Assembly: GCA_002422265.1 (NCBI GenBank) | Contig: DIUB01000195.1 | Span: forward strand, 1-21,012 | DNA length: 21,012 bases | Reading direction: 5' to 3' | Origin: Geobacter sp. UBA6169 | Lineage (GTDB): Bacteria; Desulfobacterota; Desulfuromonadia; Geobacterales; Pseudopelobacteraceae | Shown: positions 9,038 through 15,959 of the stretch, one piece after another | Position numbering within the stretch: the first letter of the stretch is position 1 | Layout: each line of letters begins with the position of its first letter | The notes under the pieces: generated by a model | The model's database searches: none | The model's input: only the letters and a program-made list of their open reading frames with translations | Told to the model about the DNA's origin: nothing | Made by a program: the position numbers and the translations under genes

Positions 9038-12000
9038 TGCAAAGCTCCTTGCGTCTGTTTGGTATATTTCTGGTTATGGCGAATTGCTTCGAACTGCACC
9101 TGCGGCGGCTCATCACTATCTTTAAGCACCACAGACGAACCCTTGACACTCTTGGCGGTCTTCTTGACTTCACTGGCCAGCGAGGCCAGCTGGGCGTAGG
9201 AATGCATCCTGAGTCCGGCCGTGTTGATCACCGCCACCGACAGGGAGAGCAGGCTGAAGGTCTCCAGCTCACCCTGACGGTTGAACGAGGTGTAGCAGCC
9301 CTTGGTAAAATCGCTGCCGTGCAGCACCGGCAAACGGGTCTCAAACTGGCTGATCAGCTCACGGCTCAGGACGACTGCCTGCCCGGCGCTGGTAATAATG
9401 ATAAAGTCGTCACCGCCGATATGGCCGCAAAAGCTGCTCTGGCTGCCACCGGTACTGCTGCAGCAGTCTGCCTGCTGCCGCAGGATTTCTCCCACCACCT
9501 GAATCACCATGTCGCCCCGCTCAAATCCGTAAAAATCGTTGTACGGCTTGAAGTGATCGATATCGATATAGGCGATATCAAACGGCGTCCCTGATTCCAG
9601 CCGCCGGTTGATCTCCCGCTGGATGCTTTCGTTGCCCGGCAGACCGGTCAACGGGTTGGCACCCCGCGCCAGTTTCAGGTTCAGGGCGGTAATGGCCTCC
9701 ACCAGGGTGCGCACATCCAGCACCCCCTGATAGATACCCCGCCGCGCCACACAGATATTCTCCAGCCGGATGGAGCCAAAGCTGCCGTGCAGGATTCCGG
9801 CAGCCTCTTCAATGCTGGCCTCGGCATCGATCACCAGCGGTACCGGCTGCATCAGGTCACGTACCTTCTTTGAGTGATTGATATGAAAGGCATAGCCGAT
9901 CCGCCCCACCACCTGCTCCTCAATAAACTCGGAACGGTTCAGCACCCCCACCACCCGCTGCTGGTCAACCACCGGCAGCACCTGCATCGTCTTGTCGAGC
10001 TGGAAACGATCCAGGGCGGTATTCAATCGATCAGCGGGCCTGAGCGGATCGATCTTCAGGGTCACATCGCTCACCTGCTGCAGTGAACGTTCTTTTTCCG
10101 GTGTTACCCTCAAGGGCGGACTCAGGTGCATGTCACCCTGCTGCTCAGCAGGCTGTTCCAACGGCTGGTGCAGGAAATCGCTCAACAGATAGGTTTCAAA
10201 TTCGGTGCGGTTCATCGGCCTGCCAAAGTGGAAGCCCTGCAGATAATCGCACCCCAGCTCCTGCAATATTGTGTGCTGGGCCTCGGTTTCGATCCCTTCA
10301 GCCACCACTTTAAGATGCAGCGAACGGGCCATGGCTACGATGGCGGTCACAATGGCCCGGTCATCAGGGTTGCTGTCCAGGTCTTTGATAAAGGAACGGT
10401 CTATCTTGAGGGAATCCACCGGCAGGTGTTTCAGGTAGGTCAGTGATGAGTAGCCGGTACCAAAGTCGTCGATCGAGAGCAGCACCCCCAGCTCCTTCAG
10501 GCGGTAAATCTGCTCGGTGGTGTCGTTGGCATGTTCCATCAGCAGTGATTCGGTCAGTTCGCAACAGAGTGCGGCAGGCGGCAGGTTGTTCAGCTGCAGC
10601 TGCTGGGCCACCCGGTCTGCAAACTGGCGATCTTTCAGCTGGCGCACCGACACATTCACCGAGACGGTCAGTCGCGGATGGCCGTTTTCCCGCCAGTATC
10701 TGCAGTTCTGCAGGGCCAGCTCCAGGATCCGGTCACCCAGGGGGACAATGGTGCCATTGGCCTCGGCAATGGGGATGAATTTATCCGGCCCCAGCAGCCC
10801 CAGGGTACTGTGCTGCCAGCGTGCCAGCGTCTCCATCGCCACCAGGGTCCTGCCGGTCCGGTCAAAGATCGGCTGATAGCAGACGAAAAATTCACCGGCC
10901 TTGATGCCCCGCAGGATGCTGGCCTCAATCTGCATCTGCTCACCGGCAGCCCGGTTCAACTCTTCTGCATAAAAATGAAAGTAGCTTTCCCCTTCATGCC
11001 CCTGGGCATACTGCAGCGCCAGGCGGGCGTTGTGTTGCAGCACTTCAGATGTGCGACCGTCGCCGGGGAAGATGGCGATGCCGACATGGGCATGCAGTTG
11101 AAACTCAGATTCAGCAAGGACTAGGGGATCCATAACACAGTCCAGCAGCTTCTGTACCACTGGCAGCAGTTCCCGCTCACTGTCCGCCTTCGGCAGCAGT
11201 ATGCCGAATTCCCCTTTCTGCAGTACGGCCAGGGTATCGGTCTCCCGCAGGGCGTTTCGCAACCTGACCGCTACACAGCGCAACAGCTCGTCACAGCCGT
11301 CATGCCGGGTTGTATTCAAAGCGGCAGGGCAGCGCCCCAGGGCCAGAAACAGCACCGCCATCCCCTGCTCTTCACGACCGGCAATAGCCAGTAACTGCTG
11401 TAGCCGTTCTTCCAGCAGCCGGTAGTTGGGCAGACCGGTGATGCTGTCAAAACGGGTCAGTTCTTCAACCTGGCGGGCAATCTCCTGCTGACGGCTGGCG
11501 TCCTCAACAAAGGCGATGGTGCAGGGGGCGCCGTTCAAGCTGAGCTGCCGCGCCGTGACCATACCGGGAAACCGGGTGCCGTCGGCACGGCGGAAAGTGG
11601 CTTCAAAACCGTGTACCGTGTCCTCGGTACGCAGGCGCCTGAGCAGGGCAAACTGTTCTTCCGTGTGCTCCCAGAGTCCAAGCTCTTGAGTGATGCTACC
11701 TTTCAAACGCTCCATCGGATAGCCGGAGAGCTGCTCAAACCGCCCATTGGCCAGCAGTATCCGGTTATCGGACTGCCGCACCACAACAATGCCGCTGGGA
11801 GAGGCCTCAAAGACCCGTTCCGCCATTTCACGACTGCAGGAAAGATCATCAAGATAACGCCGCACCAGCTGGTACAGCAGCAGAGAGACCACGCCGATGA
11901 ATAGCACCCCTGATGCCAGGTGAAGCGCCAGATGGGAGACCGGTTCCGGTCGCAGTACATCCAGGACCAGGCTGGTCAGCAGTACCCAGAGGGTGCCGGT

Positions 12001-12135
12001 AATCGCAAACGCCAGGGTGACACTGCGTGCCGACAGCTGCAATGCCATCCACGAAAAGCCCAAGCGACGGTTTCGCCACGTCTGGCTGGCCTGTTGTTCT
12101 GCTCTGCAGGGTACATGGTTCCGTATTGCTTGCAT
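9034..12135 (-). CDS. Membrane PAS-GGDEF-EAL-CBS-GGDEF cyclic-di-GMP protein
   Basis: A 1033-aa protein; ATG 12135 follows AGGAG at good spacing. Order: two TM helices (about 40-60 and 70-92), PAS (105-220), a degenerate GGDEF domain whose signature is KGEFG (307-311), EAL (400-650), a CBS pair (about 690-815) and a second GGDEF domain (825-1000). The EAL domain has ETL (435-437), NVS, ELTES (526-530), DDFGTGYSS (556-564), KIDR (577-580) and AEGIET (612-617), so phosphodiesterase activity is likely. The last domain has IDIDHFKPYNDFYGFERGD and GGDDF (907-911), so diguanylate cyclase activity is plausible; no RxxD inhibitory site precedes it. The stop overlaps the pseudokinase start by 4 bases (ATGA), so the two proteins probably work together. 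Confidence 0.93.
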   Translation of the reverse strand: MQAIRNHVPCRAEQQASQTWRNRRLGFSWMALQLSARSVTLAFAITGTLWVLLTSLVLDVLRPEPVSHLALHLASGVLFIGVVSLLLYQLVRRYLDDLSCSREMAERVFEASPSGIVVVRQSDNRILLANGRFEQLSGYPMERLKGSITQELGLWEHTEEQFALLRRLRTEDTVHGFEATFRRADGTRFPGMVTARQLSLNGAPCTIAFVEDASRQQEIARQVEELTRFDSITGLPNYRLLEERLQQLLAIAGREEQGMAVLFLALGRCPAALNTTRHDGCDELLRCVAVRLRNALRETDTLAVLQKGEFGILLPKADSERELLPVVQKLLDCVMDPLVLAESEFQLHAHVGIAIFPGDGRTSEVLQHNARLALQYAQGHEGESYFHFYAEELNRAAGEQMQIEASILRGIKAGEFFVCYQPIFDRTGRTLVAMETLARWQHSTLGLLGPDKFIPIAEANGTIVPLGDRILELALQNCRYWRENGHPRLTVSVNVSVRQLKDRQFADRVAQQLQLNNLPPAALCCELTESLLMEHANDTTEQIYRLKELGVLLSIDDFGTGYSSLTYLKHLPVDSLKIDRSFIKDLDSNPDDRAIVTAIVAMARSLHLKVVAEGIETEAQHTILQELGCDYLQGFHFGRPMNRTEFETYLLSDFLHQPLEQPAEQQGDMHLSPPLRVTPEKERSLQQVSDVTLKIDPLRPADRLNTALDRFQLDKTMQVLPVVDQQRVVGVLNRSEFIEEQVVGRIGYAFHINHSKKVRDLMQPVPLVIDAEASIEEAAGILHGSFGSIRLENICVARRGIYQGVLDVRTLVEAITALNLKLARGANPLTGLPGNESIQREINRRLESGTPFDIAYIDIDHFKPYNDFYGFERGDMVIQVVGEILRQQADCCSSTGGSQSSFCGHIGGDDFIIITSAGQAVVLSRELISQFETRLPVLHGSDFTKGCYTSFNRQGELETFSLLSLSVAVINTAGLRMHSYAQLASLASEVKKTAKSVKGSSVVLKDSDEPPQVQFEAIRHNQKYTKQTQGALQ

Positions 12136-12184
12136 GCGTGCGCTCCTCTCATACAGGCAAGAACCCTAGCACCCTGATGTTACA

Positions 12185-12202
12185 GCCCGGTGGCATCCGG
12201 GC
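12185..12202. repeat. GC-rich hairpin between divergent genes
   Basis: GCCCGG (12185-12190) and CCGGGC (12197-12202) form a six-pair stem with loop TGGCAT; a second small dyad CTTAG-GATG-CTAAG lies at 12290-12303. Both are in the 228-base gap between the cyclic-di-GMP gene and the zinc-ribbon gene. They could be operators or leader hairpins. There is no U-run, so this is not an intrinsic terminator. Confidence 0.3.
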
Positions 12203-12363
12203 AAAATCTCTGTGGCAGCCTTGACCGTGCAAAAGCAGCGTTCCGGCGCTTGTTGCAGAGTTTTTGAAATCCCGACACGCAACTGCCATCTTAGGATGCT
12301 AAGGTCTGCCAACATTGATAACGGACAACCCCGAGGAAACCTGCAGAAGGAGGAATGACAATC

Positions 12364-12555
12364 ATGAAATTCAAAACGATGGACGACTATTACGCCTGGA
12401 CCTGTGACTGGTGCGACAGTGAGAACCGGAGCCTGTGGGTAAAGGTGGCCAAGGGGGATATTACCTGTGGCGCCTGCCACCGGCAAACCAGCCTGCCCAC
12501 CTCAAGCCTGGCCAATATCGGCATGCAACGCCACCTGATGGCCGGGTTGTGCTGA
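12364..12555 (+). CDS. 63-aa zinc-ribbon protein
   Basis: Short protein with two Cys pairs: TCDWC near residues 17-21 and TCGAC near 38-42. CxxC-N-CxxC spacing predicts one structural zinc. The frame also has an ATG at 12355, but the strong AAGGAGG (12347-12353) lies only 1 base from it and 10 bases from ATG 12364, so the later start is preferred. The stop is 11 bases before the ATG of the next small gene, and the ribosome site for that gene overlaps this stop, so the two are co-translated. The hydrolase follows. Nucleic-acid or protein binding is possible; no specific function is known to me. Confidence 0.75.
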   Translation: MKFKTMDDYYAWTCDWCDSENRSLWVKVAKGDITCGACHRQTSLPTSSLANIGMQRHLMAGLC

Positions 12556-12566
12556 AGGAGAAGATC

Positions 12567-12662
12567 ATGTTTCTGCTGAGAATTCTGACTATGCGCCGCC
12601 AGCTTGATCTGCTGGATCATCAACTGGACCGGCTGCGAACCCTCACCGGCCGTAAGGCCTGA
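12567..12662 (+). CDS. 31-aa small protein
   Basis: ATG 12567 follows a perfect AAGGAG by 6 bases and the frame runs 31 codons to TGA 12662. The product begins hydrophobic (MFLLRILTM) and continues as a probable amphipathic helix (RRQLDLLDHQLDRLRTL) with leucines at heptad-like spacing, so it may self-associate or bind a membrane. It ends 12 bases before the hydrolase ATG and starts 11 bases after the zinc-ribbon stop. Spacing and the ribosome site argue that it is real. No homologue recognised. Confidence 0.6.
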   Translation: MFLLRILTMRRQLDLLDHQLDRLRTLTGRKA

Positions 12663-12674
12663 TCGGAAGTGCCG

Positions 12675-13757
12675 ATGCGACACCTTATCCGTAAACACCT
12701 GCAGCCGCTGACCGACCGCCACCCGGCGCTGATGACCATGGCCACTGCCACAGCCGGATTTATCCGTTCCATTGCCATCAAACCCTACCACCAGCGCCAT
12801 CGCCCCAGAGAGCGGGCTCTCTGGGAGCAGTACCACAGCCTGCATGCGGTACGATGCCAGATCTACCGTGAGAAATCAGCCGGTTCCCACCCTACCATTG
12901 TAGTGGCAGGCTTTGTGCCGGACGCCACCGAGGTGATTGAGTTCCAACGGCCGATCCTGCGCAGCCATGGCAACATCTACTACCTGAATTATCCCCGCAA
13001 CGGGTTCAGGCAGGAGCTGTTTGAGGCTCAGCTGGCCGATCTGATTGACGAGCTGGCCATAAAGGGTGAACGTCCGGTGCTGATGGGGATCAGTTTTGGC
13101 GCCGGGCTGGTGGTGGATTTTCTGCGACGTGCGCCGGAAGCAGTACATAATCGATTGCGGGGACTGCTGCTGGTCAGCCCGGTGCTCTGCACCGCCGACC
13201 TGATCCGGCCGGACAACCAACGCAGCGGCGGAATACGGATGCTGGAATCCAACCTGCGCAAGATACTGAAGGCTGATCCGCAAGATCCTGAAGATCTCAA
13301 CCGGCAGCTGACCCGGGCCCGCCGCTGCTTTCAGGCCCTGTTTGAGGCAGGTGCCGAGAACCGGCAGCTGACCACCCGGCACCTGGCCATCCGTCAGCGG
13401 ATCTTTGACGTGCTGGAGCATACCTCCAACATGGGGGGGTATGAGCGGGTACTGGCACTGCGCACCTTTGCCGAGCCGGACTGCAGCAATACCATCTTTG
13501 CCGGCCCGACCCTGGTCATGCTGGCAGAGGACGAGCAGAGCATTCTGGTGCCTGGCTCACCTACCCTGAACCTCTGTAATGATCACCACTGCTTCCGTCA
13601 GATCTTTCCGGATGGCAAGGCCTGCCGGGTAGCATCGCAGGATGTTGACGATCCGGTACCGCATGCTTCACTGATCTTCCATCAGCACTGCTATAATCCC
13701 CGGCTGGAGGCATGGTTGCAGAAGCTGCACAACCAACCGCTGCTGGCGGTGGTGTAA
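12675..13757 (+). CDS. alpha/beta-hydrolase family protein
   Basis: A 360-aa protein. The nucleophile elbow GISFGAG (138-144) places Ser140 as nucleophile after strand RPVLM; an earlier strand TIVVAGF (74-80) sits where the oxyanion-hole strand is expected, and His330 (PHASL) or His336 could complete the triad. ATG 12675 follows GGAAG by 5 bases; a GTG at 12669 is in frame but overlaps that site. There is no signal peptide, though residues 20-36 are mildly hydrophobic. The substrate is unknown; the GH3-type acyl-activating gene downstream suggests an acyl ester or thioester. The two upstream small genes are closely spaced with it. Confidence 0.8.
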   Translation: MRHLIRKHLQPLTDRHPALMTMATATAGFIRSIAIKPYHQRHRPRERALWEQYHSLHAVRCQIYREKSAGSHPTIVVAGFVPDATEVIEFQRPILRSHGNIYYLNYPRNGFRQELFEAQLADLIDELAIKGERPVLMGISFGAGLVVDFLRRAPEAVHNRLRGLLLVSPVLCTADLIRPDNQRSGGIRMLESNLRKILKADPQDPEDLNRQLTRARRCFQALFEAGAENRQLTTRHLAIRQRIFDVLEHTSNMGGYERVLALRTFAEPDCSNTIFAGPTLVMLAEDEQSILVPGSPTLNLCNDHHCFRQIFPDGKACRVASQDVDDPVPHASLIFHQHCYNPRLEAWLQKLHNQPLLAVV

Positions 13758-14117
13758 TAAAACGGCCGTTACTCACGCGGAGCCGCTACGAACGCAAAGA
13801 AAATCAAAATCTTTACTTAAAATGTGGCTTCACCTTTCGGGTGAGAGATCTGATCTTCATAAGTCTTTGTTTTTAAACGTTGTGTCGTTGCGCCGTTGCG
13901 TGCAACTGCTTTTTTAAGGTTAATCTTACAGAAGAGATCAATACTACAGGTAAAACAATGGTGTGATGCACGTTCATGATGTTACTCTTCGCGTCTCCGC
14001 GCCTCCGCGTGCAACTGTTTTTTCCTGGATGATGTTACTCTGTGCCCCTGTGCTTCTGTGTTTCAAATGCACGTTTCCAGGATTCCGGTTTTCAGGATAC
14101 CTTCCAAAGGAGTTTCT
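13758..14117. repeat. Repeat-rich gap between hydrolase and GH3 genes
   Basis: This 360-base stretch has no convincing gene. Bases about 13776-13905 form an imperfect inverted repeat: the left side carries CACGCGGAGCCGCTACGA, and the complement of the right side carries a diverged CACGCAACGGCGCAACGA, around a CACC-TTTCG-GGTG hairpin. GCGTGCAACTG occurs at 13898-13908 and 14007-14017, each followed by a T-tract. ATGATGTTACTCT occurs at 13976-13988 and 14029-14041. GCGTCTCCGCGCCTCCGCG and TGTGCCCCTGTGCTTCTGTG are short-period repeats of a kind I associate with dispersed intergenic repeats in many bacteria. I see no clear promoter for the GH3 gene. Confidence 0.6.
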
Positions 14118-15698
14118 TTGCTGCTCTCCACACTGTTCTCCCTGCCGATCCGCGCAGCCGCCGACATCCGTGCCCGGCGGTTTTTGCGTAAGGACCCTCT
14201 TGAGGCGCAACGCACCCTGCTGCCTGATCTGCTGCGACGCAGCGCAGCCACTCGTTTTGGCAGGACCTATGGTTTTGCCGAGCTGGCAGCCTTGCCGTTT
14301 GAGCGCTGCTGCCAACGTTATCAAGAGCGGGTACCGATCCGCACCTATCGCCAGTTCTGGGACGACTGGTTTGCCTCCCACCTGTCCACCTTTCATCAAG
14401 GGCAGCAGCTGGTGCTGCAGGACCTGACCTGGCCCGGACGGATCCCCTGGCTGTGCGAGACCTCCGGCACCACCGCCCCGACCAAGTTTATTCCGTTTAC
14501 CCGCGAGATGTTTGCCCAAAACCAACGGGCCGCCCTGGACATGCTTTGTTGTTACCTGAGTCGTGAACCGCGCAGCACTATTCCCGGTGGGAAAATCCTC
14601 TACATGGCCGGCAGCACACACCTGAAGGATATGGGGGACGGCGTGCAGGCCGGTGATATGAGCGCCATTACCCTGCTTAAACGGCCTGCCTGGCTGGACC
14701 GCTATGTAGAGCCCCGGGAGCCGCTGGCCTCAGCCCCCTGGGATCAGCGGCTGGACGGCATGGCCCGCCTGCTGCTGGAGGATCGCCGGATACGTATCCT
14801 TTCAGGCGTTCCTCCGTGGATACTTTTACTGCTCAAACAGGTAGAACTGCTCAGCAACAAGCCGTTTCGCACAGCGGTGCCCAACCTGGAGCTGATTATT
14901 CACGGCGGTACCAGCATGGCACCCTATCGTGGTGAATTTGAAAGACTCGTGTCGAACAGCGGCCTGCGTTTTCTTGAGCTGCTCCCCTCGTCCGAGGCGT
15001 TCATGGGCTTTCAGGTGCATGGCGAAGCTACCATGCGGCTGACGCCGTTCTACGGGGCATTCTTCGAGTTCGTACCGATCGAGCAGCTGGATGACACCGG
15101 CGCACCGGCAGCCGATGCCGTTGCCGTACCGTTGCAGGGGATCGAGATCGGCCAACGCTATGCCGTGATCCTCTCTACCTGTGCCGGGCTCTGGCGCTAC
15201 CATATCGGCGATACCCTGCGTTTTCTGGACCGTGAGCATTTCCAGATCGAGTTTACCGGCAGAGACAAGTTTCTGGACCGCTTTGAGGAAAAGGTGACCC
15301 AGAGTGAAGTGGAGCAGGCGGTGGCAGCCGTCAACAGGGAACATCAGGACCTGGTGCGGGAGTTCATCGTGGGGCCGGACATCGGCAGCCGCCGGCACCG
15401 GTGGATACTGGCCTGCCGGGAGGGTCATCTTTCCCCTGAAGCGATTGCAGAACAGCTGGACCGTCATCTGCGCACCAGCAATGCTGATTACGACACCTTC
15501 AGGCAACAAGGCAGGATCGGGCAGCCCCAGGTGCTGCTGGTACCTGAACAGACGATTTATGACTGGTCACACGAGGTGCGGGGCAAGCTGGGAGGACAAA
15601 GCAAGATACCGCACATTGACCCGACCCTGACCGGCGAACTGGTGCAGAGCCTGGCAGACTTCAGTCGATCCGTTCATGCACCGGCCGTATCCAATTGA
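14118..15698 (+). CDS. GH3 family acyl-adenylate-forming enzyme
   Basis: A 526-aa protein from TTG 14118. I choose TTG because AAAGGAG (14105-14111 region) lies just ahead, while the earlier in-frame GTG 14058 and ATG 14067 lie in repeat-like sequence without a ribosome site. The ANL-superfamily P-loop ETSGTTAPTKFIP contains TSGTT at 115-119; LWRYHIGDTLRF and FTGRDKFLDRFEEKVT are the later adenylate-binding and hinge motifs. Plant GH3 enzymes join acyl groups to amino acids through an acyl-adenylate; bacterial members are mostly uncharacterised, so the substrate is unknown. Length is normal for the bacterial family. It lies 360 bases after the hydrolase. Its stop codon overlaps the -35 box of the next promoter. 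Confidence 0.9.
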   Translation: MLLSTLFSLPIRAAADIRARRFLRKDPLEAQRTLLPDLLRRSAATRFGRTYGFAELAALPFERCCQRYQERVPIRTYRQFWDDWFASHLSTFHQGQQLVLQDLTWPGRIPWLCETSGTTAPTKFIPFTREMFAQNQRAALDMLCCYLSREPRSTIPGGKILYMAGSTHLKDMGDGVQAGDMSAITLLKRPAWLDRYVEPREPLASAPWDQRLDGMARLLLEDRRIRILSGVPPWILLLLKQVELLSNKPFRTAVPNLELIIHGGTSMAPYRGEFERLVSNSGLRFLELLPSSEAFMGFQVHGEATMRLTPFYGAFFEFVPIEQLDDTGAPAADAVAVPLQGIEIGQRYAVILSTCAGLWRYHIGDTLRFLDREHFQIEFTGRDKFLDRFEEKVTQSEVEQAVAAVNREHQDLVREFIVGPDIGSRRHRWILACREGHLSPEAIAEQLDRHLRTSNADYDTFRQQGRIGQPQVLLVPEQTIYDWSHEVRGKLGGQSKIPHIDPTLTGELVQSLADFSRSVHAPAVSN

Positions 15699-15724
15699 CA
15701 GCAATTATCGTTTTACGGTATAGA
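15695..15724 (+). promoter_or_regulatory. sigma70-like promoter for the riboswitch transcript
   Basis: TTGACA (15695-15700, perfect) is followed after 18 bases by TATAGA (15719-15724, 5 of 6). This would start transcription near 15731, a few bases before the conserved aptamer sequence. The -35 box overlaps the stop codon of the GH3 gene (TGA 15696-15698), so no space is wasted. Judged by eye. Confidence 0.7.
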
Positions 15725-15730
15725 GGTCAG

Positions 15731-15839
15731 CAATAAAGGGGAGTAGTTATCGGCCGGAGACATGGCCGACCCGTTTTCGTCAATACAGCTGAAAAGCTCG
15801 GAAACGGGGCAGCGCAGACTGTCAACAAGACCTTTATCC
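15731..15839 (+). promoter_or_regulatory. yybP-ykoY manganese riboswitch aptamer
   Basis: The family's conserved parts appear in order: AAAGGGGAGTAG (15735-15746, P1 strand and L1), a P2 hairpin TCGGCC/GGCCGA (15750-15755, 15764-15769), P3 CCCGTTT/AAACGGG (15770-15776, 15802-15808) containing L3 CGTCA (15778-15782) and CGG (15799-15801), an inner AGCT-GAAA-AGCT hairpin (15787-15798), a short P4 region, and CAAGACCTTT whose CCTTT (15831-15835) closes P1 with AAAGG (15735-15739). By family knowledge L1 and L3 dock to hold Mn2+. The P1 3' strand is shared with the terminator that follows, so ligand binding should turn expression on. The gene controlled would be the UPF0182 gene. Confidence 0.88.
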
Positions 15840-15870
15840 AAGGTGTATAACCGTGGGTAAAGGTCTTTTT
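15828..15870 (+). terminator. intrinsic terminator, riboswitch expression platform
   Basis: AGACCTTTATCC (15828-15839) pairs with GGGTAAAGGTCT (15855-15866, all but about one position), followed by TTTTT. The 5' arm includes CCTTT, which is also the 3' strand of aptamer P1, so the two structures exclude each other. It lies 90 bases before the UPF0182 ATG. Confidence 0.88.
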
Positions 15871-15959
15871 AGTTATATCAACCAATTGTTGTATTCTGTC
15901 GGATCAGCCAGACCTTCCGGTATGGACCTTCAATCATACCGCTGGTAAAGGAGACTCGC

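Noticed and set aside
12136..12354. A cyclic-di-GMP (GEMM) riboswitch in the leader of the cyclic-di-GMP gene or zinc-ribbon gene
   Set aside because: I looked on both strands for the conserved GEMM core and tetraloop receptor and did not find them; only simple hairpins are present.
12355..12363. ATG 12355 as start of the zinc-ribbon protein
   Set aside because: Only one base separates it from the strong ribosome site; ATG 12364 is better spaced.
13758..14117. CRISPR array or small gene in the repeat-rich gap
   Set aside because: The repeats are diverged, of several kinds and irregularly spaced, without unique spacers of equal length; no open frame has a credible start.
15735..15870. Plain 3' terminator of the GH3 gene
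   Set aside because: The conserved aptamer blocks, promoter at 15695-15724 and shared P1/terminator strand fit a leader riboswitch better than a simple 3' end, though it would also stop GH3 transcripts.
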